A stretch of DNA of 56,591 bases from Bacteroidales bacterium H4 (GTDB lineage: Bacteria; Bacteroidota; Bacteroidia; Bacteroidales; Muribaculaceae), in contig DAAP01000042.1 in NCBI GenBank assembly GCA_001701165.1, positions 1 to 56,591 of the forward strand. The letters run 5' to 3'. The notes below the pieces were generated by a model. That model was not told the origin of the DNA and searched no databases. It worked only from the letters and a program-made list of their open reading frames with translations. Shown here in pieces: positions 15,599 through 23,592 of the stretch (positions are counted from its first letter, which is position 1; every line of letters begins with the position of its first letter). The position numbers were made by a program, and so were the translations under genes.

Positions 15599-16554
15599 TT
15601 CATTTCTTCAATTAAAGTATCACATTCTAATTGTACTCTTTCATCTTCGCTATCTTTCATGCACAGATAAAGCGAAAGTTTGTCTACTATTCCGATTTCT
15701 GACAAAAACGTCGGAGAGTATTTCCATACTTCGACCTTTATGTCCCCGTATCGTTTGTTCATTATTGCAGCATTCTCTTTGGCTGTCGTTTTGTCAATTG
15801 CAACGACAGTGGTTGTTGGCTCTGCAAGCATGGTATAATGTCCCATTGCTGTTTCACCGGACATCAAACTTCCCGTAGGTTTTATGTCAGCGAAAAGAGT
15901 GCGTTCTATAGGAGACGACATCAGTGGAAGGGATTTATTCCATAAGTCCATCTTATTCAATACTATTTGAACAGATTTCTGTTTGCCTCCGACAAGTGTA
16001 ATTATATTATTGGCTTCAAGCCACCTTAGAGCGACATTGATTGTTGGGTACGCTAAACCAACCAGCTCTGCTATTTCCGAAGTATTAAAACCATCAATCG
16101 GACTCTTCACTATATGATAGATTACAAGCATCTGAGCAACAGGAGGCATTTTATTTGGCATCACCTTAGACTTGTTCCTCATTTTGCGCAGCACGATGAG
16201 AAGACTTGGAATGAAAACAAGTTTGCCCGGAACAATGAAATTTACCTTGGCATGGGTTAGCCTCGATAGATTATATGATGCGACTGATTCAAGAGCAAAC
16301 ACAACCGGATGGTGGAATACTTCCATCATCTTTGTCTGATGTTTGGATAGCTGCATCGGAGAAATGCTATCAAACTCGGTGGGCACCGCTATGGTAACTA
16401 TCGTCTCCATAAGCTCAACATCATAAAAAGTATAGCAGCAAGCAATTGCTATAGCAAGTTTACTATCATTCTTTTTTTCATGAGCGAACATCCTTACTTC
16501 ACTACCTGTCAGTTCGGCAAGAAAATCAACTACTTTATCAATATTATATTTCAT
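15592..16554 (-). CDS. Winged-helix regulator, AbiEi-like antitoxin candidate
   Basis: A 320-residue protein from the ATG at 16554. An in-frame ATG at 16635 lies upstream of the promoter (16587-16618), so it cannot be the start. Residues 1-150 are a domain I do not recognise. A winged helix follows near 155-215 (T-S-E-I-A-E-L-V-G then a recognition-like helix). A C-terminal segment (W-N-K-S-L-P-L-M-S-S-P) resembles the antitoxin domain of AbiEi proteins. It should repress its own promoter and neutralise the nucleotidyltransferase. The N-terminal extension is longer than in the short AbiEi antitoxins I know. Confidence 0.7.
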   Translation of the reverse strand: MKYNIDKVVDFLAELTGSEVRMFAHEKKNDSKLAIAIACCYTFYDVELMETIVTIAVPTEFDSISPMQLSKHQTKMMEVFHHPVVFALESVASYNLSRLTHAKVNFIVPGKLVFIPSLLIVLRKMRNKSKVMPNKMPPVAQMLVIYHIVKSPIDGFNTSEIAELVGLAYPTINVALRWLEANNIITLVGGKQKSVQIVLNKMDLWNKSLPLMSSPIERTLFADIKPTGSLMSGETAMGHYTMLAEPTTTVVAIDKTTAKENAAIMNKRYGDIKVEVWKYSPTFLSEIGIVDKLSLYLCMKDSEDERVQLECDTLIEEMKW

Positions 16555-16586
16555 ATTGCATATTATATCAATAGAGATATTTTGTG

Positions 16587-16618
16587 CAAAAGTACATATA
16601 ATATATTGATCTACCAAA
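16587..16618 (-). promoter_or_regulatory. Promoter of the AbiEi/AbiEii-like pair
   Basis: TTTG (16615-16618), 20 bases, TACTTTTG (16587-16594) on the minus strand. The start near 16580 leaves a leader of about 25 bases, which fixes the translation start at 16554. Confidence 0.7.
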
Positions 16619-16668
16619 CTTTTACAATGAAACAACTACACAATTATGTAAATTTACGGATTTATATC

Positions 16669-16684
16669 TTTAGTGTCCACTAAA
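16669..16684. repeat. Small inverted repeat
   Basis: TTTAGTG and CACTAAA flank a two-base centre, upstream of the antitoxin-like gene. It could be an operator or a recombination remnant. The wider gap 16555-16949 holds this, the promoter at 16587, a 16-base direct repeat, a 28-base palindrome and a possible glyS promoter, but no gene. Confidence 0.4.
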
Positions 16685-16728
16685 AAAGATCAATAGAGAA
16701 CTTTGGAATTTATTACGCTCAACAGAGA

Positions 16729-16744
16729 GGGCGCGGATATAGGC
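16729..16744 (+). repeat. 16-base direct repeat, right copy
   Basis: Exact second copy of the sequence at 14585-14600, in the same orientation, 2.1 kb away. Here the downstream half of the terminator stem present at the left copy is missing. Confidence 0.6.
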
Positions 16745-16747
16745 CCG

Positions 16748-16775
16748 GTAGGGGTGCAATGCATTGCATCCCTAC
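16748..16775. repeat. 28-base near-perfect palindrome, REP-like
   Basis: GTAGGG ... CCCTAC arms enclose TGCAATGCATTGCA, with a single G/T imperfection. Palindromes of the general form TAGGGG ... CCCCTA are scattered in many bacterial genomes as REP-like elements, from memory. Confidence 0.6.
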
Positions 16776-16871
16776 AAAACGCCACTGTAATTGACAAGTC
16801 TTTACCCACCATTACATTATTAAATTAGGCTAAAACGGCTGGGACGGATGCGGGGATGGCGGAATTTTTCG

Positions 16872-16879
16872 TATATTTG
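16872..16879 (+). promoter_or_regulatory. Possible -7 element of glyS
   Basis: TATATTTG, 70 bases before the glyS ATG. No good -33 TTG is present at the right distance. Confidence 0.4.
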
Positions 16880-16949
16880 CACGATATTTTGCGCCGTCGG
16901 TATGGCGACGCACATCAATTGAAAATAATACAGCTAATTAAATATAAAT

Positions 16950-18494
16950 ATGGCACAACAAGAAGATGTCTTCAAGAAGATAGTTTCGCACGCCAAAGAG
17001 TACGGCTTCGTATTCCCCTCCAGCGAAATTTACGACGGCCTCGCCGCAGTGTACGACTACGGCCAAAACGGCGTCGAACTTAAGAATAATATAAAACGCT
17101 ATTGGTGGGAAGCGATGACCCTGCTCCACGAGAACATCGTGGGCCTGGATTCGGCCATTTTCATGCACCCGACCATCTGGAAGGCTTCCGGACACGTGGA
17201 CGCCTTCAACGATCCCCTGATAGACAACCGCGACTCCAAGAAACGCTATCGCGCCGATGTGCTCATCGAAGACCAGATAGCCAAATACGACGACAAGATT
17301 GACAAAGAAGTCAAGAAAGCCGCCAAACGCTTTGGCGACAGCTTTGACGAAGCAATGTTCCGTCAAACCAACGCCCGCGTACTCGAGCATCAAGCCAAGC
17401 GCGACGCACTACACGAGCGCTACTCCAAAGCTATGAACGACAACGATTTGGCCGAATTGCGCCAAATCATCATTGACGAAGAAATCGTCTGCCCCATATC
17501 CGGCACCAAGAACTGGACCGACGTGCGTCAGTTCAACCTGATGTTCCGCACCGAAATGGGCAGCACCTCCGACGGCGCCATGACCGTGTACCTGCGTCCC
17601 GAGACAGCTCAGGGCATCTTTGTCAACTACCTCAACGTCCAAAAGACCGGCCGTATGCGCATACCCTTCGGCATCGCGCAGATAGGCAAGGCCTTCCGCA
17701 ACGAGATTGTCGCTCGCCAATTCATCTTCCGTATGCGCGAATTCGAGCAGATGGAGATGCAATTCTTTGTACGTCCCGGCGAGGAAATCAAGTGGTTCGA
17801 GCAATGGAAAAAATGGCGTCTGGCCTGGCACAAAGCCCTCGGCATGGGCGATGAGAAATATCGCTTCCACGACCACGACAAACTGGCACACTACGCCAAC
17901 GCCGCCACCGATATCGAATTCCGCATGCCCTTCGGATTCAAGGAAGTCGAAGGCATACACTCGCGCACCAACTTCGACCTGTCGCAGCACGAGAAATACT
18001 CCGGCAAGAAAATACAATACTTCGATCCCGAGCTCAACGAAAGCTACACACCATACGTCATCGAGACATCCATAGGCGTCGACCGAATGTTCCTGAGCGT
18101 GCTATGTTCGTCCTACGAAGAACAAGCCCTCGAAAACGGCGAGACCCGCGTAGTGCTCCACCTGCCCGAGCCGCTGGCACCCGTCAAATGCGCCGTAATG
18201 CCTCTGGTCCGCAAAGACGGACTGCCCGAAAAAGCACGCGAAATCGTCAACGACCTCAAATTCGACTTCGCCACACATTACGACGAAAAAGACTCCATAG
18301 GCAAGCGCTACCGTCGCCAGGACGCCATAGGCACACCCTTCTGCATCACCGTCGACCATCAGACGCTCGAAGACAATACCGTCACCTTGCGCGAGCGCGA
18401 CTCCATGGCTCAGACACGCGTCAACATCGCCGACCTGCACAGCCTTATCCACGACCGCGTAAGCCTCAACGGACTGCTGCGTCGCCTCGGATAA
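16950..18494 (+). CDS. glyS: Glycyl-tRNA synthetase (dimeric, class II)
   Basis: Charges tRNA-Gly with glycine in the cytoplasm. 514 residues, the size of the homodimeric bacterial/eukaryotic type (sometimes called GlyQS), not the alpha2beta2 type. Class II landmarks are present: M-H-P-T-I-W-K-A-S-G-H near 57, R-P-E-T-A-Q-G motif 2 region near 214, I-G-K-A-F-R-N-E, and motif 3 E-T-S-I-G-V-D-R-M-F. The C-terminal anticodon-binding domain begins near residue 410. A tRNA-Gly gene lies at the right end of this window. lemA follows 73 bases later. Confidence 0.96.
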   Translation: MAQQEDVFKKIVSHAKEYGFVFPSSEIYDGLAAVYDYGQNGVELKNNIKRYWWEAMTLLHENIVGLDSAIFMHPTIWKASGHVDAFNDPLIDNRDSKKRYRADVLIEDQIAKYDDKIDKEVKKAAKRFGDSFDEAMFRQTNARVLEHQAKRDALHERYSKAMNDNDLAELRQIIIDEEIVCPISGTKNWTDVRQFNLMFRTEMGSTSDGAMTVYLRPETAQGIFVNYLNVQKTGRMRIPFGIAQIGKAFRNEIVARQFIFRMREFEQMEMQFFVRPGEEIKWFEQWKKWRLAWHKALGMGDEKYRFHDHDKLAHYANAATDIEFRMPFGFKEVEGIHSRTNFDLSQHEKYSGKKIQYFDPELNESYTPYVIETSIGVDRMFLSVLCSSYEEQALENGETRVVLHLPEPLAPVKCAVMPLVRKDGLPEKAREIVNDLKFDFATHYDEKDSIGKRYRRQDAIGTPFCITVDHQTLEDNTVTLRERDSMAQTRVNIADLHSLIHDRVSLNGLLRRLG

Positions 18495-18567
18495 ACAGCT
18501 TCCGATGCCTATCATAACACAACCAACGACACCGATACACATTATTAACAACTAATAAATACCTACA

Positions 18568-19245
18568 ATGGCATTTAGTTTCACCTCCCCCTCGTCCGGC
18601 GCCCCCGTCAAGAAATCCAACGTCATTTGGGGCATAGTCATATTCGTCCTCCTCGTCCTCGTACTTGGCGGCGGATGCACCTACAACTCCATGGTCTCCA
18701 AGCAAGAAGCCGTAGACCGAGCATGGAATGACGTCCAAACCTCATACCAACGTCGTTTCGACCTCATCCCCAACTTGGTGAACACCGTCAAGGGTTACGC
18801 CAAACACGAAAGCGGCACCCTGGCCAACGTCACCGGAATGCGCACCGGCACTCTGGCTCCCTCCGTACAGCAGGCACAGGACTCTCTGATGGCTGCACAA
18901 GACGCTGTACAGGCCTTTGGCGGACCGCACAGCCAAGGCCCCGACATGTCCAAGCTTGAAGCCGCAAACCGCGCACTCGGCATATACGTCAACGCCGTCC
19001 ATGAGGCATACCCCGACCTCAAAGCCAACGAAAACTTCAAGGACCTGCAAGTACAACTCGAAGGCACCGAAAACCGCATCAGCACCGCACGCATAAAATA
19101 CAACGAGGCCGTAATGGCATACAATGTCGCCATACGCCGCTTCCCGGCCAACATTTTCGCCGGACTCTTCGGGTTTAATACGATGCAAGGCTTCCAAGCC
19201 GAGGCGGGCGCCCAAAAAGCCGTAACAGTCAGCTTCGATGACTAA
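18568..19245 (+). CDS. lemA: LemA family protein
   Basis: A 225-residue LemA-family membrane protein. One membrane segment near residues 19-38 is followed by the conserved E-A-V-D-R-A-W-N-D-V-Q-x-x-Y-Q-R-R-F-D-L-I-P-N-L motif (about 48-71) and a helical bundle. It is anchored in the inner membrane with the helical part probably outside the cytoplasm. The cellular role of LemA is not settled. The next gene begins downstream with a small gap if its lipoprotein start is correct. Confidence 0.9.
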   Translation: MAFSFTSPSSGAPVKKSNVIWGIVIFVLLVLVLGGGCTYNSMVSKQEAVDRAWNDVQTSYQRRFDLIPNLVNTVKGYAKHESGTLANVTGMRTGTLAPSVQQAQDSLMAAQDAVQAFGGPHSQGPDMSKLEAANRALGIYVNAVHEAYPDLKANENFKDLQVQLEGTENRISTARIKYNEAVMAYNVAIRRFPANIFAGLFGFNTMQGFQAEAGAQKAVTVSFDD

Positions 19246-19297
19246 ACAAGCGGCAGCAATGTCGCGACACACGCAAAGCACACGCAAGACACTGTCA

Positions 19298-19876
19298 ATG
19301 AAACGCATACACTCAACCATTCTCATAGCGCTCGCTGCCGGAGCCGCCCTATTCCAATCGGCATGCAGCGACAACAACAACGAGCAGCTTTGGGATCAAT
19401 ATGCCGAGTGGCGCAACGCCAATATCTCGTGGATAGAAGCCCAGGCCAAGCGCACCAACGCCGACGGAACACCCTACTACACCAAAGTGGTGGCTCCATG
19501 GGACGTCTCCGCATACGTCTTGATGCACACCATCGACGGACCGCACACAGATAATCTCGTGCCCCTGTCCACATCCACCACCGATGTCCGCTACCACCTC
19601 CACCTATATGACGGCACACCCGTGGACTCGTCCACCAATATCAAGACCTATGGAGATGGCATCTTCCGTTCGCGACTCAACGACGATGGCCTGATTGCCG
19701 GATGGAAACTTGCCGTGCAAAACATGCACGCAGGCGACAGCGTAGAAGTGCTCATACCATACGCCCAAGCATACGGCACACAGAGCCTCGGCGTCATCAA
19801 ACCCTACTCGGCACTGCGCTTCAACCTCCGTTTGGTAGACATCCCCTTCTACGAACTGCCAAACTACGGCAACTGA
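19298..19876 (+). CDS. FKBP-type peptidyl-prolyl isomerase lipoprotein
   Basis: A 192-residue lipoprotein: signal M-K-R-I-H-S... ending F-Q-S-A-C, Cys23. ATGs at 19238 and 19259 are in frame but add a tail before the signal, so 19298 is preferred. An FKBP domain covers about 75-185, with the usual V-x-Y-H-L-x-L-Y-D-G-T-P-V-D-S-S, I-A-G-W-K-L-A-V-Q-N-M and A-Y-G landmarks. It probably assists folding of exported proteins in the periplasm or at the outer membrane. A 12-base-pair hairpin at 19940-19988 follows. Confidence 0.85.
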   Translation: MKRIHSTILIALAAGAALFQSACSDNNNEQLWDQYAEWRNANISWIEAQAKRTNADGTPYYTKVVAPWDVSAYVLMHTIDGPHTDNLVPLSTSTTDVRYHLHLYDGTPVDSSTNIKTYGDGIFRSRLNDDGLIAGWKLAVQNMHAGDSVEVLIPYAQAYGTQSLGVIKPYSALRFNLRLVDIPFYELPNYGN

Positions 19877-19939
19877 CACAGACTGACGCCACCACAGTCA
19901 AAAGACCTCCGGACGCCAAGCCGTCCGGCACACATGATA

Positions 19940-19988
19940 CTACAGCAGGCACACACGGGCACACAGAGCCCGGCGATGCCTGCTGTAG
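19940..19988 (+). terminator. Large hairpin after the FKBP gene
   Basis: CTACAGCAGGCA pairs perfectly with TGCCTGCTGTAG and encloses an inner CGGGC/GCCCG stem. No T-run follows, so termination strength is unsure. A second small stem (CCGGACG/CGTCCGG) is at 19909-19928. Confidence 0.5.
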
Positions 19989-20051
19989 CCTTATACCGAC
20001 AGACAACAGACACCCGGCGGCAGACGACGCCGCATCCTAAAAGCCATAGAC

Positions 20052-21437
20052 ATGCCACGACCTTCACGCCTTGCAGTCATAGCCTCACTTGCCGCAACGC
20101 TATATTGCGCCGCAGCAGCACAAACCGCAGCAGCACAAACCGCAGACACAGACACCGCCGTAATCAACACCTCCGCAATGACCGCCATAAAAGCAGACAG
20201 CGCCTCGCTGCTGCCCCGCCGCGCCGTTGTACTGTACGGCGACATACGCAGCGCCGACAACCAAGTCGTACAGATATACTTTTCTCGCGAAGGATTATCC
20301 TTCAACGAGGCCGAGGCGCCGCGCTTCCTGCTGCTTGACCGCAAAGGCCGCATAGCCTTCGGCATCGGCGGGACACTCTACGCCACAGCATCCACCGACT
20401 TCTCGGGCGCCATAGACAGCCGCGACTTTACCTCAGCCGACATCGCCGTACCCAACACCGATGCCGCCGCCCGGCGCTTCGGAGCAGACATCTCCAACTC
20501 AAGCCTGTACGTACGTCTCGTCGGCCGCTCGGCCCGTCTCGGTCTGTATACCGTGTACTTCCGCTCCAACTTTACCGGCGGAGGCGAAGACGGCTACGGC
20601 TTCCGTCTCAAGCAGGCCTACATACGCCTCAAAGGCTTCACCATAGGTCTCGACAACAGCACCTTCGTCGATGCCGGCACACAAGCGCCAACCATCGACC
20701 CGCAAGGCCCCGCCGGCCAAGTGTGCGCCAAGAACGTTCTGTTCCGCTACACCACGCCGGTATACCGCGGTCTGCGTGCCGCACTCTCCATCGAGGTGCC
20801 GCGCACATCCTACAGCACCGGCACGCACGCTTCAAGCGCCACCACACGCATCCCCGACATCCCGTTCTACGTCCAGTACAGCGGCCGTAGCGGATGGCGC
20901 ATCCGCCTTAGCGCAATATATCGCGACCTTGCCTACCGTGACCTCGTTGCACAGGCCAATCGCCGCCACGCCGGATGGGGCGTACATCTGGGAACAGTCG
21001 TACCCTTAGGCATATTCAAGCCCTTCGGGCACATAGCCTACGGACACGGAATCTCATCGTATATCAACGATCTCGATGGGCGCAACCTCGACCTCGTTCC
21101 CGACGCCGACAATCCCGGACGACTCAAAGCACCCGAAGCATATGCCTGGACCATAGGCACCTACTTCTATTTCAGCCCTCAGGCATACATAACTACCGGA
21201 TACAGCCGCGCACAGGTAAACCACACCGCAGCCACTGCCGACACCGGGACAGCCTCCGCCCCGGCCGCTTACCGGTACGGCCGGTATATTTACGCCAACG
21301 CCTACTACGAAGTGGACGACAACTTCCGCCTCGGCATCGAATACATTCACGGCACACGCGCCAATTTCGCCACAGACGACGGCATACACACCGGCCATGC
21401 CAATCGTTTGAGCGCCATGCTCCGCTACTCATTCTGA
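20052..21437 (+). CDS. DcaP-like outer-membrane porin
   Basis: A 461-residue outer-membrane beta-barrel with an N-terminal signal peptide (to about residue 28) and a terminal phenylalanine (R-Y-S-F). Alternating amphipathic strands run through residues 80-461. The segment G-F-T-I-G-L-D-N-S-T-F-V-D then T-I-D-P-Q-G-P matches the DcaP/porin family as I remember it. DcaP-like porins take up small anionic solutes such as dicarboxylates or peptides; the substrate here is not known. A charged Gly/Asp-rich turn (near 357-372) could be a surface loop. Confidence 0.75.
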   Translation: MPRPSRLAVIASLAATLYCAAAAQTAAAQTADTDTAVINTSAMTAIKADSASLLPRRAVVLYGDIRSADNQVVQIYFSREGLSFNEAEAPRFLLLDRKGRIAFGIGGTLYATASTDFSGAIDSRDFTSADIAVPNTDAAARRFGADISNSSLYVRLVGRSARLGLYTVYFRSNFTGGGEDGYGFRLKQAYIRLKGFTIGLDNSTFVDAGTQAPTIDPQGPAGQVCAKNVLFRYTTPVYRGLRAALSIEVPRTSYSTGTHASSATTRIPDIPFYVQYSGRSGWRIRLSAIYRDLAYRDLVAQANRRHAGWGVHLGTVVPLGIFKPFGHIAYGHGISSYINDLDGRNLDLVPDADNPGRLKAPEAYAWTIGTYFYFSPQAYITTGYSRAQVNHTAATADTGTASAPAAYRYGRYIYANAYYEVDDNFRLGIEYIHGTRANFATDDGIHTGHANRLSAMLRYSF

Positions 21438-21603
21438 GCAAAGCGGACGTATATCCTCGCTCAATACGGCAGGGGCATAATGGCGGTTTTTGTAGGGGGT
21501 GTCCACGTTTTGGCACAACTCCCCACAACAAGCGCAAAACAACCATCTCGGGAGCGTGAAAAATGCTTTCTTAGTTTGAAAGAACTTGAAAAGCGCAAAA
21601 AAG

Positions 21604-21632
21604 TTATCTACACCCACGGCAATTTATCAACA
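21604..21632 (+). promoter_or_regulatory. Two DnaA-box-like sites upstream of parA
   Basis: TTATCTACA (21604-21612) and TTATCAACA (21624-21632) each differ by one base from TTATCCACA, lie in the same orientation and are 11 bases apart. They could bind DnaA for parAB control. The 21438-21887 gap has no gene; it holds these, the parA promoter and an inverted repeat. Confidence 0.35.
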
Positions 21633-21648
21633 TTAGGAGAACCAAACG

Positions 21649-21679
21649 TTTGTACTTGTCCGATTTTTAACTACATTTG
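21649..21679 (+). promoter_or_regulatory. Promoter of parA
   Basis: TTTG (21649-21652), 19 bases, TACATTTG (21672-21679). The start is expected near 21686, giving a leader of about 200 bases. Confidence 0.7.
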
Positions 21680-21690
21680 CGGTGCCAAAA

Positions 21691-21711
21691 CGTGGAACAT
21701 CGCGTTCCACG
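21691..21711. promoter_or_regulatory. Inverted repeat of parS-like half-sites at the parA start
   Basis: CGTGGAAC and GTTCCACG flank ATCGC, right at the expected transcription start. These are the half-sites of the classic parS (TGTTCCAC/GTGGAACA) in swapped order. It may be an operator for ParB, ParA or another repressor. Confidence 0.4.
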
Positions 21712-21887
21712 CCACAAGGCCGGCTTAGCCGCGCTCCTATCGCAGAGACCGTTTCGCAGTCCGAGCGCACCGATGCATAGGCGTGCACGATGTTGACGCG
21801 GCAGCCATGCATAAAGCATTCGAGGCATGTCCAAGCGGCATCCCCGAAGCGTGAACATATTTCCGGACATATCACTATAGTATATAT

Positions 21888-22664
21888 ATGGGTAAAATCA
21901 TTGCAATAGCAAACCAGAAAGGCGGAGTGGGCAAGACCACTACAACCATCAACCTCGCCGCCAGCCTCGCCGCCGAGGGCAAAAAGGTGCTCATCATCGA
22001 TGCCGACCCACAGGCCAACGCCACCAGCGGCTACGGCATCGACCCTGCATCTATGACATCGTCCATATACGAATGCCTGGTAGACGGCTATCCGCTTGAC
22101 GGCTCGCAGGTGAAAACCTGCGTCGAAGGCCTCGAGCTGGTAGGCAGCCGCATCGACCTGGCCGGTGCCGAATTGGAGCTCATCAATCAGCCCGAGCGCG
22201 AACGCGTACTCTCCAAACTTCTCGAACCGATACGTGCCAAATACGATTACATCCTCATAGACTGCTCGCCCTCACTGGGACTGATTACGGTCAACGCGCT
22301 TACCGCAGCCGACAGCGTCATCATCCCCGTACAGGCCGAATACTTTGCCCTCGAAGGCATCTCCAAGCTGCTCAACACGATACGTATCATCAAGAAACGC
22401 CTCAACCCCGATTTGGAAATCGAAGGCTTCCTGCTGACCATGTACGACTCGCGCCTGCGTCTGGCCAATCAAATCTACGAAGAACTGAAGACCTACTTTG
22501 CAGACATGATCTTTGACACGGTAATACCGCGCAACATCAAACTCAGCGAAGCACCCAGCCACGGACTTCCCGTACTGATGTACGATCCTGAGAGCCGCGG
22601 CGCCACTTCACACGTAGCCCTGGCCAAGGAAATCATTGCCAAGCACGATGCCAAGCAGTCCTAA
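21888..22664 (+). CDS. parA: Chromosome partitioning ATPase ParA (Soj)
   Basis: A 258-residue ParA/MinD-type ATPase. The deviant Walker A K-G-G-V-G-K-T-T is at 11-18, I-I-D-A-D-P-Q near 38-44, and D-C-S-P-S-L-G near 125-131 is the Walker B region. It binds DNA non-specifically in the ATP dimer form and drives movement of ParB-parS complexes. There is no N-terminal DNA-binding extension, which fits chromosomal Soj. It is followed 28 bases later by parB. Confidence 0.96.
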   Translation: MGKIIAIANQKGGVGKTTTTINLAASLAAEGKKVLIIDADPQANATSGYGIDPASMTSSIYECLVDGYPLDGSQVKTCVEGLELVGSRIDLAGAELELINQPERERVLSKLLEPIRAKYDYILIDCSPSLGLITVNALTAADSVIIPVQAEYFALEGISKLLNTIRIIKKRLNPDLEIEGFLLTMYDSRLRLANQIYEELKTYFADMIFDTVIPRNIKLSEAPSHGLPVLMYDPESRGATSHVALAKEIIAKHDAKQS

Positions 22665-22692
22665 CCCCGCACATATCTCCAAAGACACCATC

Positions 22693-23592
22693 ATGACACA
22701 GAAGCACAGCGCATTAGGCCGCGGATTAGGCTCGCTCATAACCATGGACGATGTGCCCGCACGCGGTTCTTCGGCCATCAACGACATTCCACTATCCCAA
22801 ATACAGCCCAACCCCGAGCAACCACGCAGAACCTTCGACGAAGAAGCATTAGATGAGCTGGCCGCCAGCATACGCGAACTGGGTATCATCCAGCCGCTAT
22901 CACTGCGCAAAACCGGCCCCGACAGCTATCAGATTATTGCCGGCGAACGTCGCTTCCGCGCCGCTACGCGTGCCGGGCTCACCCATGTTCCGGCATACAT
23001 ACGCACTGCCAACGAGGCCGAGCTCACCGAAATGGCACTGATTGAGAACATCCAACGCGAAGACCTCAACGCCATCGAGATAGCCCTGACTTTCAAGAAA
23101 TTGTTAGACCAATACAACCTGACACAAGAAAGGTTGAGCGAGCGTATAGGCAAAAAACGCGCCACCATAGCCAACTTCCTGCGTCTGCTGCGCCTGCCAG
23201 CCGAAGTACAACTGGGGCTGCGCGACAAGCGAGTAGATATGGGACACGCACGCGCCCTGCTCACCATAGACAAGCCGGCGCTCCAACTCAAGTTGTACAA
23301 CGAAATACTGCGCAAAGGACTGTCCGTGCGCCGCGTCGAAGAACTCGCACGCCAATACCGGGAACGCGATTCCGCCTCCAAGCCCGGCGATGATGCCCAT
23401 AAAAGCACTTCACGCTACTCGGCCGGCGACTTTGACGTTTTAGGCAAACAGCTGTCCTCAACATTTAACACAAAGGTCAAATTCAGCTGCAACCGCTCGG
23501 GCAAGGGCCAAATATCCTTCCCTTTTGCCAACGATGACGAATTGGAACGCCTCATCACAATGTTCGACTCGCTAAAACCCGCAGCAAATTGA
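22693..23592 (+). CDS. parB: Chromosome partitioning protein ParB (Spo0J)
   Basis: A 299-residue ParB that binds parS, spreads as a CTP clamp and works with ParA. The ATG at 22693 (M-T-Q-K-H-S-A-L-G-R-G-L-G-S-L-I) gives the conserved ParB start; an ATG at 22636 lies inside parA and is less likely. The N-terminal ParA-stimulating tail is followed by the CTPase domain with G-E-R-R-F-R-A near 83-89 and E-N-I-Q-R-E-D-L-N near 118-126. Then comes the helix-turn-helix (L-T-Q-E-R-L-S-E-R-I-G) and a short dimer domain. No canonical parS was seen in this window. Confidence 0.95.
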   Translation: MTQKHSALGRGLGSLITMDDVPARGSSAINDIPLSQIQPNPEQPRRTFDEEALDELAASIRELGIIQPLSLRKTGPDSYQIIAGERRFRAATRAGLTHVPAYIRTANEAELTEMALIENIQREDLNAIEIALTFKKLLDQYNLTQERLSERIGKKRATIANFLRLLRLPAEVQLGLRDKRVDMGHARALLTIDKPALQLKLYNEILRKGLSVRRVEELARQYRERDSASKPGDDAHKSTSRYSAGDFDVLGKQLSSTFNTKVKFSCNRSGKGQISFPFANDDELERLITMFDSLKPAAN

